A stretch of 64,000 nucleotides of DNA from Orrella dioscoreae (lineage in GTDB: Bacteria > Pseudomonadota > Gammaproteobacteria > Burkholderiales > Burkholderiaceae_B). The notes beneath the pieces were generated by a model. That model was not told the origin of the DNA. It ran no database searches and saw nothing but the letters and a program-made list of their open reading frames with translations. Both the position numbers and the translations under genes were made by a program. Positions 16,362 to 27,353 of the stretch are shown piece after piece. Where the stretch lies: positions 3,100,001 to 3,164,000 of the forward strand of contig NZ_LT907988.1 in assembly GCF_900089455.2 (NCBI RefSeq), given 5' to 3'. Positions within the stretch are counted from its first letter, which is position 1, and each line of letters starts with the position of its first letter.

Positions 16362-18575
16362 CTAGGAGGTTTCCTCGGTCCCGTCGGCCTTGCCCTGGCG
16401 CTGGTAGAAGGCCAGGGCCTCTTCCATGTCGCGGGTGCGCGAGAACGGCGGCAGGCCGCGCCACAGCCGCTTGCCGTAGGGCTTGTCGACCAGACGCGTG
16501 TCACCCACCAGCAGCACGCCCCAGTCCCGCTCGGTACGGATCAGGCGCCCTGCCCCCTGCTTCAAGGCGATGGCCGCCTCGGGCAGCTGGTATTCGGCAA
16601 AAGGATTGCCGCCCCTCGCCTTGCAGGCGCGCAGCCGCGCCTCGATGACCGGGTCGTCCGGCGGCGCGAAGGGCAGCTTGTCGATGGCCACCAGCGTCAG
16701 GGCGTCGCCCGGGATGTCGATCCCTTCCCAGAAGCTTGCGCTGCCGACCAGCACGGGGTGCAGCAGCGTGCGAAAACGCTCCAGCAGCTCGCGCCGCGGC
16801 GCCTGCCCCTGGCGCAGCAAGGGCCAGTTCCAGCCACGTTCCTCGAATGCCTTGCCCAGCAGCTCGGCCACCCGCTCCACCGCACGCAAGGTCGTGCAGA
16901 GCACCAGCGCACCGCCCGGACTGGCTTCCAGCAAGGGCAGCAAGGTCTGCACGAAACGCTCGGTGAATTGCGGCGACTGCGGCAGCGGCAAGTCACGCGG
17001 CACGAACAGCAGGCCCTGGCTGACGTAGTCGAAGGGCGACTCCCAACGCGCGATCTGCGCGTCGCGCAGCCCCAGTTGGGAGGTGAAATGCGAAAAATCC
17101 CCATGCACCGACAGGGTGGCCGAGGTCATGATCCAGGCCTGCCCCGCCGGCCGCAGCCGCGAGAAGGCTTCCGCCACGGACAGCGGCGCCGCATGCAGGC
17201 GCACGTGGTGCATGCCCATTTCCACCCAGCGCACCGCCTGCGTATCGGCGGGCAAGGCCAGCGGCACCTGGGCCGCGGCCTCGGCCAGGCGCTCGGCGGC
17301 CGAGGGACGCGCGGGCGCATCGTCTTGCACATCCAGCGCCGCGGCGGGTGTCACCTTGCCGGACACGACCTCCGCCACCAGGTCTTCCCAGGCGGGCGGC
17401 GGTCCGGCCACGACAGCCGTGGCCAGGGGCGCAGGCGCCAGCACCTGCGAGGCGCGCGGCGCCTGCACCGGAGGCTCGCCCGCCTTGCGCGCCCAGCGCT
17501 GCACCCGCAAGGCCAGCTGCGCGGCAACCCTGGAGGCCGCCATCAGGTCGGGATGGCTCTCGGCCACGCCGGCCAGCGCTTCCTCCAGATGGAAAAGCGC
17601 CGTCTTCAGCCCGTCCACGGCCGCGTCGAAATCCGGCAGGTCCAGGTTGGCCAGCGACTCGAAGGTGGCCTTGCGGCCCGGCACCTTCTCGAGCGGCGCA
17701 CAGGCCAGCCGCAACGCACGCGCGGCGGTTTCCAGCTTGCCCGCCACCTCTCCCCAGTTGCAGCGCTCGCGGGCATGGGCCAGGCCCGCGGCCTGGGCGT
17801 CGCGCGACAGGTCCAGCAGCTGGTGGGTGGACACGCTGGTGCCCAGGAAGCGCGTGGCGGTGTCGGGCAACTGGTGCGCTTCGTCGAAGATCACCGTGTC
17901 CGCCTGCGGCAGCAGGTCCGTCACGCCCTCTTCGCGCAGCATCAGGTCGGCCAGGAAGAGCGCGTGGTTCACCACCACGACGTCGGCCTCCTGCGCCTGG
18001 CGGCGCGCCTTCAGCACGAAGCAGTCACGCACCCGGGGACACTCCTGGCCCAGGCAATTCTCGCGGGTGGAGGTCACGCGCTGCCAGATTTCCGCCTCTT
18101 CTGGCACTTCCGAGAGATCGGCGCGATCGCCGGTGCGCGACTGGCTGGCGAAAACCTGGATGCGCCGGTACTGGCCGATCTCGGCGCGCGAGCGCAATCC
18201 GCCCTCTTCGCCCTCCAGGCGCTCCAGGTGGTAGTGGCAGACGTAATTGGCCCGGCCTTTCAGCAACGCGGCCGTGACCGGAATGGCCAGCGCGTCACGC
18301 AGGCGCGGCAGGTCGCGCAGGAACAGCTGGTCCTGCAAGGTGCGGGTGCCGGTGGAAACCAGCACCTTGCCGCCGCGCAGAAAGGCCGGCACCAGGTAAG
18401 CCCAGGTCTTGCCGGTGCCCGTGCCGGCCTCGGCCACCAGCGTGGCCCGGCGGGAAATGGTGTCGGAGATGGCCTCGGCCAGTTCGACCTGGGACGCGCG
18501 CACGCGGTAGCTCGCCGAGGTGGCGGCCAACGGGCCATCCAGGGCGAAAAGACCGGCGATTTCGGTGTCGGGCAT
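16362..18575 (-). CDS. DinG/YoaA-family ATP-dependent DNA helicase
   Basis: A 737-residue superfamily 2 helicase of the XPD-like group. Walker A is A-G-T-G-T-G-K-T at about 50-57 and the DEAH box F-D-E-A-H near residue 230. Four cysteines suited to a 4Fe-4S cluster lie between these motifs (one in N-Y-V-C-H-Y, three in E-N-C-L-G-Q-E-C-P-R-V-R-D-C). The C-terminal motif Q-G-x-G-R-L-I-R is present. These enzymes unwind damaged or R-loop-containing DNA 5' to 3'. The gene converges on the Bug gene and diverges from tex. I do not choose between DinG and YoaA. Confidence 0.92.
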   Translation of the reverse strand: MPDTEIAGLFALDGPLAATSASYRVRASQVELAEAISDTISRRATLVAEAGTGTGKTWAYLVPAFLRGGKVLVSTGTRTLQDQLFLRDLPRLRDALAIPVTAALLKGRANYVCHYHLERLEGEEGGLRSRAEIGQYRRIQVFASQSRTGDRADLSEVPEEAEIWQRVTSTRENCLGQECPRVRDCFVLKARRQAQEADVVVVNHALFLADLMLREEGVTDLLPQADTVIFDEAHQLPDTATRFLGTSVSTHQLLDLSRDAQAAGLAHARERCNWGEVAGKLETAARALRLACAPLEKVPGRKATFESLANLDLPDFDAAVDGLKTALFHLEEALAGVAESHPDLMAASRVAAQLALRVQRWARKAGEPPVQAPRASQVLAPAPLATAVVAGPPPAWEDLVAEVVSGKVTPAAALDVQDDAPARPSAAERLAEAAAQVPLALPADTQAVRWVEMGMHHVRLHAAPLSVAEAFSRLRPAGQAWIMTSATLSVHGDFSHFTSQLGLRDAQIARWESPFDYVSQGLLFVPRDLPLPQSPQFTERFVQTLLPLLEASPGGALVLCTTLRAVERVAELLGKAFEERGWNWPLLRQGQAPRRELLERFRTLLHPVLVGSASFWEGIDIPGDALTLVAIDKLPFAPPDDPVIEARLRACKARGGNPFAEYQLPEAAIALKQGAGRLIRTERDWGVLLVGDTRLVDKPYGKRLWRGLPPFSRTRDMEEALAFYQRQGKADGTEETS

Positions 18576-18754
18576 CGGGTTAGGGACAAGGGCGAGGCAT
18601 CGAGGAGGCCGATGATACTGCCTCGACGCTCGCCCCGCCGGGATGGCAGGCGCTTTTTGCCGCCGGACCCTTGCGTCCTCCCCGGCCGCGCCAGCGCTGC
18701 AGCATGCTGTGGCAAAATCCTGCGCTTGTTTTTCCTTTTTTCCGGGTTTGCCTG

Positions 18755-21130
<2,376 letters not shown>

Positions 21131-21160
21131 GCCGCGGCGATCCTCCCGATCGCCATCGAT

Positions 21161-21197
21161 GGCGCCGCGCGGCACGTCGCGCGGCGCCGTTTTCATT
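21161..21197 (+). terminator. Terminator of tex
   Basis: A 10-bp stem GGCGCCGCGC/GCGCGGCGCC (21161-21170 with 21179-21188) with an 8-base loop is followed by GTTTTCATTT. It lies between tex and a convergent gene. Confidence 0.75.
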
Positions 21198-22043
21198 TCA
21201 CGCCAGCAGATCGGGTTGAGACGCCGCCAGTTGCGCATACACCGGCTGGAAATGCAGCCAGCCGATGTATTCGCTGCCCACGTGCTCGCGGCTGTAGCGG
21301 GAGCGATCCGGCGGCACCAGCGTCGGCGCATGCCCGCTGGCATCCAGGATCAACTGCTGCCTGCAGCAGCGCTCCAGGGCGATGAACCAGAAGGCCGCGG
21401 CATCGATGCTGTGGCGGCTGACGGTCAGCAGGCCATGGTTCTGGTGGATGGCGGCCTTCACGCCACGGAAGTGTTCGCAAATGGACTGCCCCGCCTTTTC
21501 CTCGACCGCCACCGCGCCCGCCTCGGCACGGATCACCACGTGGTCCTCGAAGAACGCCGCGGCATCCTGCGAAATGGGTGCCAGCGGCCGGCCCAGCGCG
21601 GCATAGGCCGTGCCATAGACCGTGTGCGCATGGCACATGGCCACGATGTCGGGGTGCGCCTCGTGCACGGCCGCGTGCAGCACGAACCCTGCCCGGTTCA
21701 CCGCATGCTCCCCTTCCACCACCGTGCCCTGGTGGTCCACCAGGATGAGGTTGGACACGCACACCTGTGAAAAATGGACCGCCATGGGATTGGTCCAGTA
21801 GAAATGTGGATGCTCGGGATCGCGCACGGTCAGGTGGCCCGCGAAGCCGTAGTCCAGCCCGTGCTGGGCGAAGGCCCGACAGGCGCCCGCCAGCCGCTGC
21901 TTCAGGTGCCTGCGGGCTGCCTGGGCATCGTCGAAATCAGGAACGTGGGGAAAGATGCGCCCAGCCTGCTCGGGCTGGTAGATGGATTCCCGTCCGCCCA
22001 GATCGAGCGCCGGCGAGTCCGCCGCTTGGGTTCTTGCGTGCAT
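21198..22043 (-). CDS. Class II aldolase/adducin-domain protein
   Basis: The 281-residue product has the class II aldolase fold: G-F-A-G-H-L-T-V-R near residue 65, the zinc pair H-A-H-T-V-Y-G (about 138-144) and a third histidine in H-Q-N-H-G-L-L. Close families include fuculose-phosphate aldolase, ribulose-phosphate epimerases and many unnamed members; none is assigned. It is about 40 residues longer than FucA at the N-terminus. The ATG at 22041-22043 has AGGAGA upstream; the open frame continues to 22178 but crosses an intergenic repeat. It stands alone, converging on tex. Confidence 0.85.
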   Translation of the reverse strand: MHARTQAADSPALDLGGRESIYQPEQAGRIFPHVPDFDDAQAARRHLKQRLAGACRAFAQHGLDYGFAGHLTVRDPEHPHFYWTNPMAVHFSQVCVSNLILVDHQGTVVEGEHAVNRAGFVLHAAVHEAHPDIVAMCHAHTVYGTAYAALGRPLAPISQDAAAFFEDHVVIRAEAGAVAVEEKAGQSICEHFRGVKAAIHQNHGLLTVSRHSIDAAAFWFIALERCCRQQLILDASGHAPTLVPPDRSRYSREHVGSEYIGWLHFQPVYAQLAASQPDLLA

Positions 22044-22067
22044 GGCCTGTCTCCTTGGTGGGTTTTG

Positions 22068-22140
22068 CCGCCGGGCCGCTCCCAAGGTAAAACGCTGCCC
22101 CCTTGGGGGGCAGCAAGCCGAAGGCGCAGCGTGGGGGCAT
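22068..22140 (-). repeat. GC-rich palindromic intergenic element, second type
   Basis: The core is CTGCCCCC/GGGGGGCAG around 22095-22113, flanked by a smaller dyad GCTGCGCC...GGCTTGC and by AAAACGCTGC on the other side. It differs from the four-copy family found elsewhere in this window. It lies between the aldolase-like gene and the trpS 3' end. I recall similar sequences as common in Bordetella/Achromobacter intergenic DNA, but could not check. Confidence 0.5.
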
Positions 22141-22194
22141 TTTTCGGGTGCCGCACCCAACCACCATAAGCCATGCACGGACTGCCAACAACAC

Positions 22195-22217
22195 CCCGTC
22201 CCCGGTTAAAGGACGGG
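22195..22217 (-). terminator. Hairpin downstream of trpS
   Basis: CCCGTCC/GGACGGG stem with an extended, imperfect outer part, 24 bp past the trpS stop. There is no strong T-run on the minus strand (TGTTGTTGG follows), so termination is likely but not certain. Confidence 0.55.
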
Positions 22218-22240
22218 ATGGGGTTGGCAGGAAAACCCGC

Positions 22241-23608
22241 TCATTCCGCCGCGGACAACGCCGCCAGTGCCTCGGCTGCGCGTGCCAGGAGCGCATCACG
22301 CGCCACCGCATCGGGCTGTGCCGGGCCGTGGCCGATGACCGTGCCGTCCAGCCGCAACACGAAGCTTGCGTCGCCCTCCGCCGCCCACTCGGGCGCCTGC
22401 GCGGCATCCTGCAGGCGCTTCTGCACCTGGCCCGCCTCCTTGGGGTTGGCATAGGCCACCGAATTCAGCAATTCCGTGCCGTCCGCCGCCAGCAGGCGGA
22501 AACGGAACTGGCCGTCCTCGTCGCGGAAACTGACGAAGCGCGCGGTCTTGGCGTTCTTCTTCGCGCCCGCGGCACTGGCGGACACGGCGCTGCTGCGCAG
22601 GCTGCGCAAGCCCACCGCGTCACGCAGCTCGGCCATCATGGGCTGCGCGATGCGGCGTGCGCGGGCAGCCCCCGCCTGCAGGATTTCCTCCAGGCGATCG
22701 GGACGCGCGATCAGTTCGTCGTAGCGCGCGCGCATGGGCGCCAGGTCGCGCTCGAGCCGGTCGCACAGGGCCTGCTTGGCCTCGCCCCAGCCCAGGCCGC
22801 CTTCGAGCGCGGCGCGGAAGGCCTTCGTTTCGTCCGGCGTGGCGAAGGCCTTGTACAGCGAGTAAAGATGCGAGCCTTCGGCATCCTTGGCTTCGCCGGG
22901 CTGGCGCGAATCGGTCACGATGCGCATCACCGCCGCCTTCAGGGCCTTGGCGCCGCCCTCGAACAGCGGGATGGTGTTGTTGTAGCTCTTGGACATCTTG
23001 CGTCCATCCAGGCCCGGCAGCGTGGCCACGTCCTCCTCCACGACCGCCTCGGGCAACACGAAGAACTCGCGGCCCTGGCCGTACAGGTGGTTGAAGCGCT
23101 GGGCGATGTCGCGCGCCATTTCCAGGTGCTGCACCTGGTCGCGCCCCACGGGCACGCGGTGCGCGTTGAACATCAGGATGTCGGCGGCCATCAGCACCGG
23201 ATAGGAAAACAGCCCCATGGTCACGCCGTCGTCCGGCTCCACGCCCTTGGCTTCGTTCTGGTCGAGCGAGGCCTTGTAGGCGTGCGCGCGGTTCATCAGG
23301 CCCTTGCCCGTGACGCAGGTCAGCAGCCAGGACAGCTCGGGAATCTCCGGAATGTCGGACTGGCGATAGAAGGTCACCCGTTCCGGGTCCAGGCCCGCGG
23401 CCAGCCACGTCACGGCCAGCTCCAGGCGCGACCGCGCGATGCGCGCGGGGTCGTCGCACTTGATCAGCGCGTGATAGTCGGCCAGGAAGAAGAAGGCATC
23501 GACGCCTGGCTGCGTGCTGGCCGCCACGGCGGGGCGGATCGCGCCGGCATAGTTGCCCAGGTGGGGGGTGCCGGTGGTGGTAATGCCAGTAAGGACGCGG
23601 GTTTGCAT
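22241..23608 (-). CDS. trpS: Tryptophanyl-tRNA synthetase with C-terminal extension
   Basis: Residues 1-335 are a standard class I TrpRS: the HIGH-type motif T-P-H-L-G-N-Y at 14-20 and K-M-S-K-S at 204-208. The protein continues to 455 residues, about 120 longer than a typical bacterial TrpRS. After an Ala/Ser/Lys-rich linker (335-356), residues 357-402 read F-V-S-F-R-D[18 protein letters not shown], which resembles the YegP/DUF1508 fold; a second, weaker strand pattern follows to the end. The ATG at 23606-23608 begins M-Q-T-R-V-L-T-G. It charges tRNA-Trp; the role of the extension is unknown. Confidence 0.95.
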   Translation of the reverse strand: MQTRVLTGITTTGTPHLGNYAGAIRPAVAASTQPGVDAFFFLADYHALIKCDDPARIARSRLELAVTWLAAGLDPERVTFYRQSDIPEIPELSWLLTCVTGKGLMNRAHAYKASLDQNEAKGVEPDDGVTMGLFSYPVLMAADILMFNAHRVPVGRDQVQHLEMARDIAQRFNHLYGQGREFFVLPEAVVEEDVATLPGLDGRKMSKSYNNTIPLFEGGAKALKAAVMRIVTDSRQPGEAKDAEGSHLYSLYKAFATPDETKAFRAALEGGLGWGEAKQALCDRLERDLAPMRARYDELIARPDRLEEILQAGAARARRIAQPMMAELRDAVGLRSLRSSAVSASAAGAKKNAKTARFVSFRDEDGQFRFRLLAADGTELLNSVAYANPKEAGQVQKRLQDAAQAPEWAAEGDASFVLRLDGTVIGHGPAQPDAVARDALLARAAEALAALSAAE

Positions 23609-23723
23609 GGACAGGCTGCGCGCGGGCGCGAGTAGGAAAACACGACGCAGCAGTGTAACGCGAGGGACTGCGCGGCAAAGCGCCTGCGCCTGGGCGCGGC
23701 GCATCGCACACCGGACCTGGGTG

Positions 23724-24056
23724 TCAGGCGTTCAACAAGGCCAGCAGCAGCGCCAACGCCAGGCTGGCCGCGCCCAGCTTCGCCGCCAGCCGTGGCGCGT
23801 AGGGCATCAGGCCGATCAGCGCGAGACCCGCCACGGTCAGGATGCCAAACCAGGTCGTCAGCCCCTCGGACCCGCCATCGGCCCGCACCATCGCCCACAG
23901 GGCCAGCGCCAGCGCCACCCAGCCAGTCCCGCGCAAGCCCCAGGCACGCAGGTGTCCGGGCTCGCCGCCGAAGGCAGCTTCGTGATGACGCGCCATGCCC
24001 AGGCTCATGGCCGTGAAGCCGCCGAAGACAAGCAGGCTGGCGATCGCGGTCATCAT
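23724..24056 (-). CDS. DUF3325 small membrane protein
   Basis: A 110-residue protein with three to four hydrophobic segments (about 4-20, 44-60, 70-86, 94-108). The sequence and its position after a DUF3649 gene and a PepSY-membrane gene match the DUF3325 family, which accompanies siderophore systems (compare the Pseudomonas fpvGHJK genes for iron release from pyoverdine). The start is an ATG-ATG doublet overlapping the upstream stop by 3-4 bp, so it is the third gene of a coupled operon. Confidence 0.8.
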   Translation of the reverse strand: MMTAIASLLVFGGFTAMSLGMARHHEAAFGGEPGHLRAWGLRGTGWVALALALWAMVRADGGSEGLTTWFGILTVAGLALIGLMPYAPRLAAKLGAASLALALLLALLNA

Positions 24057-25672
24057 GGGCGTCCCTCCTGCGCCGTGGCCAGCGCCGTGGCCGCAAGCCC
24101 GGCCTTGGGCACGGGCGCGGCGGCCGGGCGGCCCGTGCGCCCGGCCAGCCAGGCCAGGAACACGCCCGAGGCCAGCGCCGTCAGGTCGAAGCCCGCCATG
24201 ACCCAGTCGCCTGCCGGCAACGATACCCCCAGGTGGCGATCCGAGGTCAGGGCATTGAGCAAGGGCACGCCACCCAGCAGGATCGCCCCCAGCCACAGCT
24301 GCTCCCGCCAGGCGCGGCGCGGTCGCAGATACGCGTGCACGAGCGCCACGCCCCACACGCCCAGGAACACGCGCCCCTCCCACAGGCCATGCTGCGGCAG
24401 GTCCACCGGCAGCAGCCGGTTGGCCCAGAAGAACGCTCCCACCGCCGCGCACAGGCCGGCAATGCTGGCCACGTTCAGGCCTTCCACCAGCTTCAGCGAG
24501 AACGGCGTCACGGCAGCCTTGGCGTGCTTCTGGCGGCGTTTCTTCACCCACAGCACCAGGCCCGTTCCCACCATCGCCGTGCCGGCCAGGCTCACCAGGA
24601 AGTACACCCAGCGCAGGAAAGGCTCGGCGAACAGTCCCAGGTGCAGGCCGATCAGCACGCCCAGGGTCTGGGCGGCGGGGCCGGACTGGCCCATCTCCTT
24701 CGCCAGGCGTCCGGTGCCGCCCTCGAAGACCAGCGCGGGCGTGGCGCGGCCATAGGCGATGCGGTCGCCCATGTGCCGGGAAACATACACGGTGGCATCC
24801 GCGGATGCCGGTCCGTTCACGGCGATGCGGCCGACCTGTCCATCCGGCCAGTGCGCGCGCGCCTGGGCCAGCATCGGCCCCAGGGGCGCCAAGACGCCTG
24901 GTTGGCCCGTGCTGCGCGGCGCGGCAACCCCCGCGCCGGGATACGCCTCTTCGGTATAGGCGCGCGTGTCGTTGCCGTAGGCGGCATCGATGCCGGCCGG
25001 CATGACCATCGCCACGAAGATCACCACGCCACTCAAGGTGATCATGAAATGGAAGGGCAAGCCCAGCACCGACAGCGCGTTGTGCCCGTCCATCCATGCC
25101 CGCTGCCCGCCCTTGGCGGGGCGGAAGGTGAAGAAGTCGGTGAATATCTTCTTGTGCGTGATGACGCCGCTGATGATCGCCACCAACATGAACATGCCCG
25201 CGATGCAGGCCAGCCAGCGGCCCCAGGGACGAGGCAGCTCCAGCTCGAAATGGAAGCGATAGAAGAAATCGCCGCCGCGCGTCTCGCGCGCCTGCAAGGT
25301 TTCGCCCGTCAGCGGGTCCAGCAGCAGGCGCTGGAAACCGCGGCGGACAGGCCCGCCCCCCTCGCCCGCCTGCTGCGAGGTCCAGACGACCTGCAGCGTC
25401 GGCTGGCGCACGTCCGGCAAGGTGATGGTCCAGCGCGATGCCTCGGCGCCACGCTCGCGCAGCACCCGCTCGGCGGTGGCCAGGGCCTGTTCGGGCGTGG
25501 CGGCGTTCGCCCGCAGTTCGGGCTGCATCCAGCGCGTGATCTCGGGCTTGAAGAAGGCCAGCGTGCCTGTCAGGAACATCGCGAACAGGATCCAGCCCAA
25601 CAGCAGGCCTGTCCAGGTGTGCAGCCAGGACATCGACTGCCGCAGTCCCTCCGGATTGTCGTCCGGCCTCAT
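24053..25672 (-). CDS. PepSY-domain transmembrane protein (PiuB-like, iron-linked)
   Basis: A 539-residue inner-membrane protein with an N-terminal helix beginning L-H-T-W-T-G-L-L-L-G-W, a PepSY periplasmic region, H-F-M-I-T-L-S-G in a second helical block, and further helices in the C-terminal half. Conserved His residues at the helix ends (H-x-W-x-G, H-K-K, H-N, H-F) could bind haem or metal. Family members act in iron acquisition, probably as reductases releasing iron from siderophores; that is family knowledge plus the upstream Fur box. ATG at 25670-25672 overlaps the preceding gene by 4 bp. Confidence 0.85.
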   Translation of the reverse strand: MRPDDNPEGLRQSMSWLHTWTGLLLGWILFAMFLTGTLAFFKPEITRWMQPELRANAATPEQALATAERVLRERGAEASRWTITLPDVRQPTLQVVWTSQQAGEGGGPVRRGFQRLLLDPLTGETLQARETRGGDFFYRFHFELELPRPWGRWLACIAGMFMLVAIISGVITHKKIFTDFFTFRPAKGGQRAWMDGHNALSVLGLPFHFMITLSGVVIFVAMVMPAGIDAAYGNDTRAYTEEAYPGAGVAAPRSTGQPGVLAPLGPMLAQARAHWPDGQVGRIAVNGPASADATVYVSRHMGDRIAYGRATPALVFEGGTGRLAKEMGQSGPAAQTLGVLIGLHLGLFAEPFLRWVYFLVSLAGTAMVGTGLVLWVKKRRQKHAKAAVTPFSLKLVEGLNVASIAGLCAAVGAFFWANRLLPVDLPQHGLWEGRVFLGVWGVALVHAYLRPRRAWREQLWLGAILLGGVPLLNALTSDRHLGVSLPAGDWVMAGFDLTALASGVFLAWLAGRTGRPAAAPVPKAGLAATALATAQEGRP

Positions 25673-25989
25673 GCCGTGCCTCGCAACACCAGGTAGGCCA
25701 GGTAGCACACGGCGGTTCCAACGAACATGCCCACCCAGGCACGCCCGGCGCTGCGCGTGGCGAACACCCAGATGATCGCGGCCGCGTAGAACAGGAAGAT
25801 GAGCAGATTGGCCGTGAACACGGCCTCGATGCGGGCGAGCGGCAGGCCGACGGCCAGCGCCGCGGCGGCGGCCGACGCGAAGGCGTAGCCGCCCAGCACG
25901 GCGGCAGCGGTGCGCGATGCCACGGCCCAGCGATAGCGGGCCGGCAGGCGGGATTTGGACACGGCGGACGTAGCGGCGGCAGGTTTCAC
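25669..25989 (-). CDS. DUF3649 small membrane protein, first gene of iron-linked operon
   Basis: The 106-residue product has three hydrophobic segments (about 33-53, 56-75, 82-103) and an N-terminal basic stretch with S-K-S-R-L-P-A-R-Y-R-W-A-V-A-S-R-T, as in DUF3649 proteins. The frame opens with GTG at 25987-25989. It precedes the PepSY and DUF3325 genes with 4-bp overlaps and is preceded by a promoter overlapped by a Fur box, so iron-repressed expression is likely. Confidence 0.78.
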   Translation of the reverse strand: MKPAAATSAVSKSRLPARYRWAVASRTAAAVLGGYAFASAAAAALAVGLPLARIEAVFTANLLIFLFYAAAIIWVFATRSAGRAWVGMFVGTAVCYLAYLVLRGTA

Positions 25990-26018
25990 GGCAAATGCGC
26001 GAAGACGAAACGAGCCGA

Positions 26019-26048
26019 ATGTTAATTGATAACCAATTTCATTACCAA
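26019..26048 (-). promoter_or_regulatory. Fur box overlapping the promoter of the DUF3649 operon
   Basis: GATAACCAATTTCATTACC at 26028-26046 matches the 19-bp Fur consensus at 13 of 19 positions by my count. On the minus strand TTGGTA (26048-26043) and TAACAT (26024-26019) are 18 bp apart and form a candidate promoter, with the Fur box over the -35 and the spacer. This fits iron repression of the downstream operon. Confidence 0.7.
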
Positions 26049-26104
26049 ATCAGGCTGCCCGGCGTGCGCCCTGCCCTGCCGCGCGGACGGAAATCCGCCC
26101 CGTG

Positions 26105-27199
26105 CTACAGCGTCGCCGCGTCGCGCCGATCGGACTCGAGGTACTCGCGCGACTGCATTTCCAGGATGCGCGAGACGGTCCGGTGGAACTCGTTGGCCAG
26201 CGTCCCTTCGGTGTAGATCTCCTCGGGCGGGCACTCGGCCGACATGATGAGCTTCACGCGATGGTCGTAGAACACGTCGATCAGCCACGTGAAACGGCGC
26301 GCCTCGGAGGCCTGGCGCGGCCCCATGCGCGGCACGCCCGACAGGATCACGCCATGGAAGCGGCTGGCCAGCTCAAGATAATCGTTCTGCGAACGCGGCC
26401 CGCCGCAGAGCGTCGCGAAATCGAACCACACCACGCTGCCCGAGAGTTTCAGCGCCTTGATCTCGCGATGCTCGATATGCAGCACGGCCGGCGTCTGTGG
26501 CGGCGTGTCGGCCAGGCGGTCGAACGCCTCGTTCAACGCCTGGTCGGCCGCATCGTCGAGCGGATGGTGATAGCTCTGCACCTGCTCCAGCGAACGGCGG
26601 CGGTAGTCCGTGCCGGCATCCACGTTCAGCACGTCCATGCGCTCCTGGATCAGCTTGATGGCGGGCACGATGCGGTCACGGTGCAGGCCATCGGGATACA
26701 GCGTGGAAGGTTCGTAGTTCGACGTCATCACGAAGGACGTGCCGTACTCGAACAGCTTCAGCAGCAGGCGGTACAGGATCATCGCGTCCGCGACGTCCGA
26801 GACGTGGAATTCGTCGAAACAGATCAGCCGGTAGCGCTTGGCGATGCGGCGCGCCACCTCGTCCAGCGGGTCCGACATGCCCTTGACCTCGTCGAGCTCG
26901 CGGTGCACGCCGCGCATGAACTCGTGGAAGTGCAGCCGCGCCTTGCGCTTGACCGGCACCGTCGAATAGAACGAGTCCATCAGGAAGCTCTTGCCCCGCC
27001 CGACCCCGCCCCACATATAGACGCCACGCGGCACGTCGGGACGCTTGAGCAGGCGCTTGAGCGCGCTGGAACGCATGGCCTTGAACGCCACCCAGTCATC
27101 GAAATAGCGCTGCAGGCGCTCGATGGCGGTGCGCTGCGCGGTGTCGGGCTTGTAGCCGCGTTCAGCCAGCGCGGATTCGTAGTATTCAAGGACGTTCAT
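26105..27199 (-). CDS. zapE: Cell division ATPase ZapE (AFG1 family)
   Basis: A 364-residue AFG1-like P-loop ATPase. Walker A is G-G-V-G-R-G-K-S at 64-71 and Walker B L-I-C-F-D-E-F-H follows near residue 125, with R-F-T-W-L-I-D toward the C-terminus. ZapE destabilises FtsZ polymers in E. coli under low oxygen. The protein has normal length and starts at ATG 27199, about 30 bp after the lpdA terminator. In this genome it follows the 2-oxoglutarate dehydrogenase genes but is separated from them by a strong terminator. Confidence 0.92.
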   Translation of the reverse strand: MNVLEYYESALAERGYKPDTAQRTAIERLQRYFDDWVAFKAMRSSALKRLLKRPDVPRGVYMWGGVGRGKSFLMDSFYSTVPVKRKARLHFHEFMRGVHRELDEVKGMSDPLDEVARRIAKRYRLICFDEFHVSDVADAMILYRLLLKLFEYGTSFVMTSNYEPSTLYPDGLHRDRIVPAIKLIQERMDVLNVDAGTDYRRRSLEQVQSYHHPLDDAADQALNEAFDRLADTPPQTPAVLHIEHREIKALKLSGSVVWFDFATLCGGPRSQNDYLELASRFHGVILSGVPRMGPRQASEARRFTWLIDVFYDHRVKLIMSAECPPEEIYTEGTLANEFHRTVSRILEMQSREYLESDRRDAATL

Positions 27200-27229
27200 G
27201 CGTCTACGCCATATCTCGGAAAACCGAGA

Positions 27230-27258
27230 AAAAAAACACCGGGCGCGAAGCCCGGTGT
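27230..27258 (-). terminator. Intrinsic terminator of the odhA-odhB-lpdA operon
   Basis: ACACCGGGC/GCCCGGTGT stem with a five-base loop, followed on the minus strand by eight T-rich bases (the A-run at 27230-27236 on the plus strand). It lies between lpdA and zapE. Confidence 0.9.
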
Positions 27259-27269
27259 CTGTAGGCCGG

Positions 27270-27343
27270 GCACCGCGGCGCCGGCTCTGCCGGTCCGCTG
27301 GTGCGCCCCCTTTGAGGGGGAGGCGCCTCAGCGCCTCGGGGAT
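27270..27343 (-). repeat. GC-rich palindromic intergenic repeat, copy B
   Basis: Reverse-strand copy of the element seen at 147-220: CCGGC/GCCGG at 27281-27293, a C/G run stem and AGGCGC/GCGCCT at 27321-27336. It starts about ten bases after the lpdA stop and precedes the intrinsic terminator. Confidence 0.75.
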
Positions 27344-27353
27344 GGGATCACGA

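Noticed and set aside
22068-22140. Possible insertion-sequence end or MITE between the aldolase gene and trpS
   Set aside because: No target-site duplication or paired terminal repeats were found; a simple palindromic repeat explains it.
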